This document shows positions 10,647 through 21,032 of a stretch of 64,000 nt of DNA, in pieces. The DNA is from Polytrichum commune. Taxonomy: Eukaryota > Streptophyta > Polytrichopsida > Polytrichales > Polytrichaceae. Where the stretch lies: positions 19,964,001-20,028,000 of the forward strand of contig OX485806.1 of the NCBI GenBank assembly GCA_950295325.1, given 5' to 3'. Made by a program: the position numbers and the translations under genes. The notes under the pieces were generated by a model. It saw only the letters and a program-made list of their open reading frames with translations. It did not search any database and had not been told where the DNA came from. Each line of letters opens with the position of its first letter. The stretch's first letter is position 1.

Positions 10647-13600
10647 ATGGAGGAGAGGAAACTCCCCATTAGCGATAAGAGGAGGCAATAATTGCGAGAT
10701 GATGGGCTTTGGAAAAGAGAGCAACAAAGGGTTGTATTCTACAATTTGAGGAGAATTCACTGTCCATGCGGCAAGTGTAAAGGCCGTGTTCAGTGCTCAT
10801 TGGGAAAAAGTCAAGGACCACCTAATCCAACATGGGAGGGAACCCTTATATAGAATATGGAGAGGGCCAGGTGACAGAGACTCGTCCGATGAGGAGTGGG
10901 AACAAGAATTCCAGACACCTCGTAGAACATTTGAAAATGCAAAAATGGATGCAGGATTTGAAGTGCGTTCAATGGTGGAAGATGCATTTCAAGAAATAGA
11001 CGAGCAACAACACCCATTGGAAGAAACAATACAGGAAATTGTCATGGATGCATTCAATGTAGTGGATGGCCTACAAGAGGATGCAAATGATGATTCGGGT
11101 GATGAAGATGATGAAGAACCTATGGGGGATTTGGGCATTGAGGAAGACAATTATGATGCCCCACATGATTTAGAGGATGCAATCCAAGAATTGTATGGTG
11201 GAGCAAAGTCATCCGTATTGGCCGCCACAATTTTGATCATGACCCTTTGTACTATTCATGGGGTGAGCAACAAGTTCGCCGATCAACTATTTGCTCTTTT
11301 CCGCCTACACCTTCTTCCTGGTGAGAACCGACTACCTAAGAATTACCATGCCGCAAAGTCAATGATTAGAAAGTTGGGCTTAAATTACCACACCATCCAC
11401 GCATGTATAGGAGGGTGTGTGTTGTTTAGAGGGCCTTATGAAAAAGCTGTCCGTTGTCCTAAGTGCAACAAAGCACGGTACAAAGACGAGGCCACCCAAA
11501 AACGACCTTGGAAAGTACTTAGACATTTTCCATTGATTCCTAGATTAAAACGTATGTTTCGAACACCGGCAATATCCGAGCTTATGGTATGGCATTCAAA
11601 AAATAGAAGCACAGACGGTATGGTAAGACATCCATGTGACTCCAAGGCATGGAACCATGTGCATGAAAATGTTGATCCTACATTTGGCCAAGAACCTCGA
11701 AATGTGCATATGGGACTTGCTACAGATGGTGTGAATCCCTTCAAGCTTCAACGCTCCACATGGTCTACTTGGCCAGTGATGTTGCTTAATTACAACATCC
11801 CTCTGTGGTTGACAACCAAGAATTTTTTTTGTCATGTTGGTATTGCTTATACCCGGAAAACAGTCCGTTACTTCTCAGTTTTTTGACGTGTATTTGGCAC
11901 CATTAGTAGAAGAATTGCAACAGTTATGGAAAGGGGTGTTAGCATATGATGTCATGAAAGAGGTAGGGAGTCGAACTTTCAAATTAAGAGCAATGTTATT
12001 ATGGACAATACACGATTTTCCAGGGTATGGGACAGTAGCAGGCGTCGCACACCAAGGGTATGTTGCGTGCCCGGTGTGTGGACCAGATTTTTGGGGTGAA
12101 CATTCTCTTGAGCTTGGGAAACAAACATATACGGATACACGAAGATGGCTTCCACATGATGACCCATGGAGATTGCCAAGAATGAAGGATCATTTTAACG
12201 GCCGCATGGAAGAACGAGGACCTCCCAAAGTTGTCACGGGAGACGAGCAAGCAGAGCGGGGAGTTCAATACCAAGACTGGCTAGGAAATGGGAACAAGGA
12301 TGGTAGTGATGGAGATCCCTCAAAAATTCATGGAGTGAAGAGACGAAGCATACTACATGATTTGCCGTATTGGAAGGTAAATACTTTTACATTCTCATTT
12401 CCAAATTCGGGGACAGTAGACCATGGTAGTTATTTGATGCAAGAAAAATAGCACTTTAATGTCAAGCCTCAAATCGTAGTACATGTGCATTTGATTTTTG
12501 CCCCTTATTTTCATGGTTTAGGCTTCTAAACGTTTGTTATACTGTTTTTGAGTCAGGACCTTCTTATTCGATACACATTGGACATTATGCATTGTGAACA
12601 AAATCTATCGAAAATCATATTGAAGACAATTACAGGGCATAAGGATACAGTGAAAGTAAGGCGTGATCTTCAACGGCGGGGAATTAGGAAACACCTTTGG
12701 CTAACTAGTAATCCCAAAAAACAAGGGAAAATGTTAAAACCTGTAGCGCCATATGTGTTTACTAGCGAGGAGTTCGATATATTTGCTAGCACTATTGAAT
12801 CTTTGAAAACACCTTCAGGCCACATAGCCAACATATCTCAATACATACGGAAGAAGAATTTTGGGGGACTAAAGTCACATGATTACCATGTACTTATGCA
12901 ACAAATATTGCCATTAGGATTAAGGGGTTTATTACAACCCGGCCCAAGAATGGCAGTGATGAGGATTTCCAAGGTATTTCGTAGAATATGTAACAAAGTG
13001 TGGAATCCAAGTGATTTTGAGGGACTTCGTGTTGACGTTGCGCGGAGTATGGCACTCTTAGAGATGCATTTTCCTCCCTCTTTTTTTGATATAATGACTC
13101 ACTTGGTGTATCACCTAGTGGAGGAATTGGATTTGTGTGGACTTGTATCTACAAGGTGGATGTACCCTATTGAAAGGTACATGAAAACCTTAAAGCACTA
13201 TGTCTGCAATATGGCAAGACCCGAGGCTTCTATGGCGGAGGGGTATGTGAAGGATGAGTGTTTTGGTTTCATTACAGAGTACTTGCAACGGTTTGAGGTT
13301 GTCGACCGACGAGTTTGGGATGCCGATGAAGAATACGGAGATGCTGAGGAGGTTCTTGAGGGGGCGGGAGCAGGTTATGTCATGAGTCCTCCTTTGAGAG
13401 AACTTGCTCATCAATATGTTTTGACAAACATATCTCTTTTGGAACCTTGGCATCGGTGAGTATCTACAATATAGTCACTCTGTAGTTATATGTTATAGTT
13501 ATATGTTAGTGGATAGTAGTTGTCTATGACTATATATTCATAACCATACAAGTAGATGCTCAATGACTGTTATATGACTAGGATATGACACCTTAATGAT

Positions 13601-14383
13601 AAACATGTGATTCATATACTAATATAACTATGTTGTGTCAGGCAGTGGAGGGAAGAACATGATGCAAATCCCAGCATCCCACCATTTGATGTTTGGGTTA
13701 GAAGAGCAGTGCACAACCATCCTCATGATTCCTCCAATAGTGACGACATGGACAGAATTTTGTTGTGTAGCAGGCCATCCCAAAAAGCCACACGGTATAC
13801 GAGGATGCGCGCATTTGGGAACCATTTTCGAGTGCAAGATTCACAATCCGCATTGTTGCAAACATACGATAGTGGGATTGCCTCAATATTTGAAATGCCA
13901 GCTGTTGATTCAGAATCTAAGGTGTCATTAAATTATGTGGGAGTGCTTCAAGATATATTGAAGTTGGATTATGGTCCATTGCGGACTCCAGTAATTCTTT
14001 TTCGATGCGAGTGGTTGAAAAGAGAAGACAATCGTGGAAATCCAACTTATGTGCGGGATGATGCAGGGTTTATGGTGGTGAACTTTCGGCACAAACTACC
14101 CAAGATGTCGGAGCCATTTATTTTTCCAAGTCAAGCTACACAGGTTTTTTTCTCCGATGATGTTAAAAAACCAGGTTGGAAGGTAGTTTTGCGAAAGGAG
14201 GCACGGTCAAGAAGAGAAGAACAAGACACATCAGATGTTTTTATTACAACACGTTTAGAAGTTGATGGCATGAGTCCTCTTGAGCGTGTGCCTCCCCCCC
14301 CCCCCATTACAGTCTCTCTAGTAGGGGCAATCGAATTATCAGACAAGGATAATATGTTGGCAATAGCAAAGTTTAAAAATTGA
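10647..14383 (+). pseudogene. TNP2-type CACTA transposase, frame broken
   Basis: The order of domains is that of plant TNP2 proteins. There is a Cys-rich transposase-associated domain (HCPCGKCKG near 10,760, continued in another frame), then the Transposase_21 core (IRKLGLNYHTIHAC, PRNVHMGLATDGVNPF, IPLWLTT). After that come YWK/DLLIRYTLDIMHCEQN, a DUF4218-like region (LVYHLVEELDLCG, WMYPIERYMKTLKHYV) and a DUF4216-like region ending at TGA 14,381-14,383. Exons can be placed at 10,647-12,376, 12,557-13,455 and 13,642-14,383 with GT-AG junctions in phase. Lesions are a TAA at 10,689-10,691, a frame change near 10,780, and a frame change at the eight-T run 11,823-11,830. It should act in the nucleus on the element ends, but this copy probably cannot. 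Confidence 0.85.
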
Positions 14384-15755
14384 CAAAAATTTAGATAGGC
14401 TACAGTTTCTGTATTGTTTTTCTCATATGGATGAGTATTACCCATAAACCCAAATATGGGAGCAAACTCATGTAAAGGGGACTATCATGTTCAAATGTAA
14501 GTTGTGAGCGAAAGGTCACCACGGTGTGAGTAGGCTTAGATTTGAAACCCCTGGAAATGGACTTACAGTTTTCAATAGCCGTATATGACTACACAATGAG
14601 TCAAGTCCGTCCAAACAATTACTTTATTGCAACTACAATGACCATAAACCCTATCATTGCTTACGTGGCAGGACACACCCAATTGAAGAAGCACTCATTA
14701 ATGACTAACTCTGAAATTCATGTAGGATAGCATATTAGTATGCCATTGTTATAATGTCCAATATGTTGACGTGGCAAGGTTTAGGGTTTATTAAACACCT
14801 CCTTTCAGAAAAGAAAAAGAAATCTCTTGACAAATGTTGTATGGACATTTATAAATGAGCTACCAAGAGTACAGAATCTACCAGTATAAATCTTCACGTC
14901 CAAATGTAAACCACTGTAGATTGTGCCACTATAGTCTCCATGAAATACAATAAGAGATACTCACTTTAAACATCTAAACCCTAAATTTATGCCGTACTTG
15001 GTTTGTAAACCCTAAACCCTAATCAATGATGGGAACCATAAATTAGGGAGTGTATATGTGAATTTCTAATAGCACGTTCACAACCTTAGTTTAGCATGCT
15101 GCATAAGGTACATGCGATTTGGATGTATTTTAAATTGCATAGTAGGAAGGCCCGAACACATAATAAAAGAATTGTACAAAAGTTATCATACTAAATGATG
15201 ACTTGTTGCAGTGTGTTCCAAATTAGATGCCCCATATAAAAGAATAACATGAAAATGTATGCTCGACGACTAATATAGGGTATAGGGAATAGGGGGTCTA
15301 TGCCACGTCAATTACCTTAAAACTTCAAAAGTCGTTGAGGTAGTCATACTAGTCATTTTTATGACACGTCATTACTACCGACAATGTTGAGAAATATCCC
15401 TAAAACTTCATTTCCACGTCATTTAATATGCACAAATGCCACGCCATATACATTCTATTAAAGAGTCATATTGAAGACGTCATAGTGAAATGACAATAAA
15501 ATAATGACTTAAACAACCCCACGTCATCATCCTCTATCCCCGTCATCCAAGAGTGGATGAAGTGGATGATATATTGTGCACAGAAAATATGGATGATGTG
15601 AGGTCTTCAATAGAGCTCATCGATGAGAATTTTAAATGACTGCAAAATGACAAACGAGTTGGACACGTCATGACTTGTAAGTTAGGTAGGTGCAGTAGTC
15701 ATTTAGATAGTTGTTTAGGACAATGAGTCATTGATACCATGGTTGGAATGGACAA
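14384..15755. other. Right subterminal region of the CACTA element
   Basis: This DNA is non-coding and dense in ACGT-core words. GACGTGGCA is near 14,768, and CACGTCA-type words lie near 15,303, 15,365, 15,413, 15,519 and 15,664 in both orientations. They mirror the left end and fit the role of subterminal protein-binding sites. Stretches with CCCTAAACCCTA words near 14,990-15,020 are short and isolated. Confidence 0.6.
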
Positions 15756-15769
15756 GGTTTCTTCTAGTG
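15756..15769 (-). repeat. Right terminal inverted repeat of the CACTA element
   Basis: Read on the minus strand the terminus is CACTAGAAGAAACC, close to the En/Spm consensus start CACTACAAGAAAA. The flank beyond it is intron sequence of the pogo-ULP1 gene. Confidence 0.85.
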
Positions 15770-15789
15770 ACATACTTGAAAATACTTAC

Positions 15790-17910
15790 AATTTGATATG
15801 TTCTTGTAAACCCAAGTGAGTTGTTGATTTGATTGAATTCAAATGTAGTAAACAAGGTTTTACTGTGGAGCTTCCAAGGTAACACATAACAACCATGCTC
15901 CAATGTCCACTGTCAAGAAGAGAACATAGTTAGTAGCATTTTTGTAAATTAAAATTTCAGTAAGTTTTCAAATAAGATTCTATAAAACATAGATTGAATA
16001 CCTGAGTAAGATAGGCAAAAAAATGTAGTCACACTTGAAGATATTGATGTCCTTGAACCACAATGCAATTTTCTTGAATCCATTTGCAACATCCTCCTTA
16101 AAGGTGATCACAAGCTTCTTGAAAAAGAAGCTATTAAAAAAATAGAGTCCTTTTATATAGTGATGTTTTCTTTCCTGGTACTTAAGATAAAAATCCACCA
16201 TTGTGTCTGTTAGGCATTGACCCTTGGTGAGAGACTCAAAATCAGTGGTCCTAATTGTCACTGGATTGAGGTCATCACGTGGCCAAACAAGTGAATCTTG
16301 AACCACTCTCTGCGCCTCATTTGGCATGTCAATGGGATCCTCGTCAAACGTATCATCTTCGTGAAGCACCTCTTGGATAATATGATTAATCATTTCTTCA
16401 ACATTCTCATGCAACATCTCTTCATCCAAAACCTTTTGCAACTCTTCATCTTCTTCTTTCACATGTGTAAGCAAAGGCAAAGTGGTTAAGTGAGGTAGAA
16501 TTGGCCCATAGTATTTATCCATTGCAGTTGGATCCACTGGAAAGATGCCTATTTTTCAACAAACCCCAACTCCCATGATCAGTAAGTCAAATATAACAAA
16601 ATAGCCATGTACATCTTTGAATAAAAAGATGATTAAAATTTCAAGCAAAAAATTTAGCACATATTTAAAGAAAAAGTTGAATAAATACATGTTGTCTTGA
16701 AACCTGATATTATATTAGATGGCTTAAGAGCTTTGCTTAAAGCATTTGCTGCCATTTTAGCCAAGGTTGATTTCAACATTACTCCATTGCCCCAATTTGG
16801 ATTTTCTAATGTCATAGTTGCTTTATCCTCTTGAAGATATTGCTTAAAAGGCTTGAAGCAAGAGACATCAAGGGGTTGCATGTGGTGTGAGGAATGTGAA
16901 GGGATTGTAATGATGTCTAATCCCATCTTGATGCATGTATCCAATGCCTTGGCACTAACATGGCTACAATGGCCATCTAAGACAAGAAGGTGTTTGTTAT
17001 CGTTACTCACACCTCCCGGAACATTGAGTCGAAAGTGGTTAAGCCAGTCACAAAAAATCTCATTAGTTACCCATCCATTTTCTTGGACATTCATTGCCGC
17101 ACTTGGTCCACAATGTTGTATATAATCCTGAAGAAGATAGGTTCCCTTGAAGATGAAATAGTGAGGGACGAAAGTGCCAATAGCACTAATACATACCAGG
17201 ATAGTTAACCATTCCCTGCTATCACATGCACGAACATTCACATTCCTTGATCCTTTTTTTGCCACAACCTTTAGAGTATTGTTTCTACCCACTGCTTGCA
17301 CCCCTGTTTCATCAACGTTCCAAATATGGGATGCTTCGTATCCCTGAGAGGTAATCAGAGTGGTCAAATTGTCATAAAACCGTGAACATGAGACTTTGTT
17401 TAAGCCAATACACCTCTTCATCTCCAAACCTTCGCCTACTCGCAACACCACCTCTGGATGTCGTAACTTGAAGCATTGCCACCATGTTTGTCCGGGATGG
17501 TCATCTTTGAATGGATGTTTTCTTGGATGGGATCTTACAATATCTTTGACAGTGTTTTTTTAAATTGGTAAGGTCACGGAGAATGCCATTTCTTGCATCT
17601 TAAAGCGCCATGCTTTCAACTCACACTCTTCTGCCTTGGTTAAATAGGGATCAAAGCCACGTCTCTTCTTCTTGGTCTTTCCATACATCCAATCTGCAAT
17701 TGATGATGCAGGGATTGAGAAAAATTTGGAAGCATTCCTAATTGATCTTTCTCCTGATTTGATGCTGTTTATGGCAATTTTCATCAACTCTTCTGTCCAT
17801 TGTCCTCGGCTAGGTCCACATGCATTGGTTTTTTTCCCCACACTAGGTCTTGAATATTCAGCTTTAGGCTTAGGAGCTTCAACTCGTTGAGACCCTCGGG
17901 GGCCTCTCAT
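15790..17910 (-). pseudogene. Pogo-type DDE transposase fused to a ULP1-like protease domain, 3' part cut off by the CACTA element
   Basis: Exon 1 (17,910-16,689) encodes a psq-type helix-turn-helix (SIRNASKFFSIPASSIADWM), then a pogo/Tigger DDE domain. Its acidic residues lie in NVDETGVQ, LVLDGHCSHVS and MQPLDVSCF. An in-frame TAA interrupts it at 17,560-17,562. Exon 2 (16,548-16,002) finishes the transposase (CIFPVDPTAMDKYYGP) and runs, with no stop, through an acidic linker into a C48-type protease domain (CLTDTMVDFYLKYQ, FFNSFFFKKL, DINIFKCDYIFLPI). Exon 3 (15,909-15,790) gives the catalytic His (SGHWSMVV) and the HLNS motif, where active enzymes have Asp. All junctions are GT-AG and in phase. 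Exon 3 ends at GTAAGT, and the CACTA terminus follows 20 bp later. The exon with the catalytic Cys must lie left of the window. An upstream 5' exon is possible. Confidence 0.8.
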
Positions 17911-17964
17911 AGTAAAGAAGATCTCACTCAAAAGTACCTCCAACGGCACGAGATCTACCTGCAA

Positions 17965-20780
17965 ACCCTGGCAACCACTTAATGATCATCCTCCAAATTG
18001 AACTCCTAGCTCCAATTCATAACTAATACCGCCACCTCAACACAGATAGAAAATAATATACTCCATTTCGTCGTATGGAATTCTTCTGCCATTTGCGTTG
18101 CCTGTAAGCTCATTGTATAACGCAGCTTTCGACATTGCTGAGAGCAATAGTCTAGCTCAATCTCCCTGGAAGGCGGTGTGTGCAGAGAGGGCATACCTTC
18201 CTCTCACTTTCAATCCTCACTGCACATCATTGATCTTCTTGTACCATCCTCTAAACATCACCTAACCTTCAGGTCTCGAAGTCTTTCAAGATTTCTTCGT
18301 TGGCTCAACTAAGAGCATTCAGAGTTGCGTAGCCCTGCACGCATCTTTTCCGCCTTAATCTTTTCCCAGTTGTTGTGTCAGAGCCGAAATTTGAAGGACT
18401 TTCTACACCATATTGAGTTTCATGTGATCATAGCTGTGTGCATTGTGTGTGTATTTCCGAAGCTCAGACAACACGCAAGTTTGGCAGTAGTTCTACACTA
18501 TAAATTAAATTAAATTTCAAATAAATAAATAAATAAATAAAATCTGATATCAGCATTTGAGAAGCAAGTTCAAGGAGGAGATGGTAAGAGAACATAAAAG
18601 AATTTTGCGTGATTTAGGCTCTTACCACGAGAAGTAAATTCCGGTTTGTGTAGCAATCTTCCTGCAGACTTGAACTTCAACCGGTTATTTCTCAAACTCC
18701 ACCGGTTCATCTGTAACTAACTGCCGGCTCTCCCCGATCATTGATGAGACTAAGCGCTGCAATTAAGTTACCTAAATGTAAAGAAGTATCACTATCATCA
18801 CCACAGCAATCTGCGAAAAAGTAAATGCAATCGACGATATGATAAATTGCTCGGAGACGGAGCAAACTACCTAGACCGAAACAAGTGAAGAAGAAACCTG
18901 ATCAAGTGAAGAAGGTTCACAATCCAGGGAAGAAACCTGATGGACAAATGGCGATACCGTTACACGAAATGAAGAGGTGCTTGGCCGCGAAGCTAAATAC
19001 CTCCAGCAAGGCCTTCCAGCAACAAAACTACAGTGAGACTAAGCGATGCATTAACGTTCACCTAAAAGCCAAGAAAACAAGGTCACTATCACAGCAGCAA
19101 TCTGCGAAAATCAAATGCAAATCAACGATACTCTCTATTAGAACTCTAATACAATCTGTTTGTCCGAATCTGGACTGAGTGCTCAGTACAAAACCCTCGC
19201 CGCGAAGAAACTAGGCAGAATCCAGACTCTTCCATTACGAAACAAGAAATTGAAGAAGGATCACAAATCGGGGAGGAACCTGGCAAATTGGCGATACAGT
19301 CTCACGAAATGATTTTCCCGGTCGCGAACTTGCAAAACATCTCCAAAGCACAAGACCTTCGCTGCACTGAAACCCAGCCCGAAAGCGCATAACTACTGCA
19401 AATTCTTGACGGAGTTCGGAAGGAGCTGAATGCGGGCAAGAATCCAAAGCATTGAAAAAGCAATAAAAACTGCAAAGCTCTAAACTGACATTTGAGAAGA
19501 GGCTTGAAAGCAGCTGCGACGTTGAAGAACATTGCTACATCTTCATCAAATTGCTACATCTACACCTTGCTATGTGATTTGAGTGAAGGAGACTCGATGA
19601 TGAGTGTGAGTTGACAGTGACGCTTTAGGTCATTGGCGCGGTCATGATTGAGTTTGAGAGACATCGGACGGTTGAGATTGCATGTGATATAATTTGACGG
19701 CCGAGATTAAAAGTACACAGTAAGTGGCATGGTGGAGTATCGTGACATGCACAGTAAGTGGTGCTGCACAGTCAGTAGCATGTCTACTGATATATTTGAT
19801 TAATTATCCTTTCATTCACATTGCTTGGCAAGTTTATCCCTTCTTGACTCCCATATGCTTTGATTGTAGGAACGCCAATGCTCGGACATCATAATGATGT
19901 GCACACAATTAATTTAACCCCAAACAAATATCCCCACACTTTCCTGTACGTTCCCCCACCTTGAACAAAAGTGATGCTTGTTGGTAGATTTGTATACATA
20001 GCACCACAAACCCTAAACAATGATTCAAGAACAAGCAAGCATTGGTACTACGTCACTCGTTATTTTAAATAAGCAATGCTGTAGTGCTCCATACATATAC
20101 GGTAGCCCCGATTCCGAACGTATTGATAAACCAAAACCCCAAATTTGCTAAGTATGTCATGGCATTCAAGGCACAAGAATTCTAAGAAACTCCAAAAACG
20201 GGAAAAGAATTGGAATAACACACATATAATTTCAAATTGTTTGTTATCAGAGGGTTTATCTTTCTGTGTTGGACCAAGGTTTGTAGATAGAATGACATGC
20301 GTGCTAACATGCCTATTGAGTGTTCTGATTCTGTTTTGACCACATTTTAGAAGTTTAACTTATTATCCTATGTCATGACATGCACCATGGTCAGCCCATC
20401 AACCGCTTGTACAAGAAGAAATGCTTGTGACATAATTGACTTTATCGTTGATGAGATGAAAGCAAATGAAGATGCTCTAGCTATGAATACACTCGAGTGT
20501 GCCATAAATCCCCAGCCTGGATGAGAGACGCAAAGACTGTGTTGTCAGCTCCTATGCTGTCCTCATGCTCACACACCCTTTCCATAGTGTGCACATGAGA
20601 ATGTAAATATTCTAGCTAGCTTTGGCCTCCAAGATTTGGGGTACTGAGGTAAGTATAGCCGAGGCATGTAGAAATGGAACCTGGAAGTCTGGTGTCTATT
20701 TAAACATCAGTGCAGTGTCTGGGCGTACATACACAAAACCAATGTGAGAGTCATCAGCTAATGTGATGAGTTCACACTCC
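17965..20780. other. Intergenic stretch, no convincing gene
   Basis: This region covers the upstream side of the pogo-ULP1 gene and the downstream side of Lhcb5. It holds an AAAT microsatellite near 18,519-18,541 and a diverged tandem duplication (see 18,749-19,330). The short open frames are scattered and without recognisable motifs. Confidence 0.4.
18749..19330. repeat. Diverged tandem duplication of about 290-340 bp
   Basis: The same words occur twice in the same order. GACTAAGCG is at 18,749 and 19,037, GCAATCTGCGAAAA near 18,808 and 19,100, and GAAGAAGG.TCACAA near 18,909 and 19,252. Spacing grows from 288 to 343 bp, so indels have accumulated. Function is unknown. Confidence 0.6.
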
Positions 20781-20781
20781 A

Positions 20782-20818
20782 ACAACGACGACGACGATGA
20801 CGACGATGACGACGACAA
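20782..20818. repeat. Trinucleotide (ACG/ATG) microsatellite
   Basis: This is a run of ACGACGACG-type triplets with ATG variants. It lies about 215 bp beyond the Lhcb5 stop codon, on its downstream side, so it may fall in or near the 3' UTR. Confidence 0.8.
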
Positions 20819-21032
20819 CCAGTGCAACTAAAAACTCACGCAGAGGAAATTCATTCAATGAGCAGACAACGGTGCACTTGCGAAGGACATGACATGGTGA
20901 CGATAGGAAGATGGCATTGTTCATACAAAGTGGATACACAATACAATGGCAGAACTCACGCACTCCTGTACAACATCATCATGGAGCTGCTGCTGGAGCT
21001 CCTCAGAAAAGAGGAGAATTATTGACTGATAT

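Larger units (their letters stand above)
1..15769. mobile_element. Giant CACTA (En/Spm) transposon, left tip just outside the window
   Basis: The right terminus, read inward on the minus strand, begins CACTAGAAGAAACC, the classic CACTA/En-Spm end. Further in, the right end reads CCATGGTAT at bases 28-36 from the tip, and the window begins with the same word at bases 4-12. The left tip therefore lies about 24 bases before base 1, and the element is about 15.8 kb. Both ends carry many copies of an ACGT-core motif. Inside are divergent genes: a TNP2-type transposase on plus (10,647-14,383) and a TNPA-like gene on minus (9,257-851). The target duplication cannot be checked because the left flank is missing. 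Several frame lesions suggest this copy is no longer autonomous. Confidence 0.85.

Noticed and set aside
18885-19178. 97-codon Lys/Gln-rich frame
   Set aside because: It lies in one half of a diverged tandem duplication whose other half is not open in the same frame.
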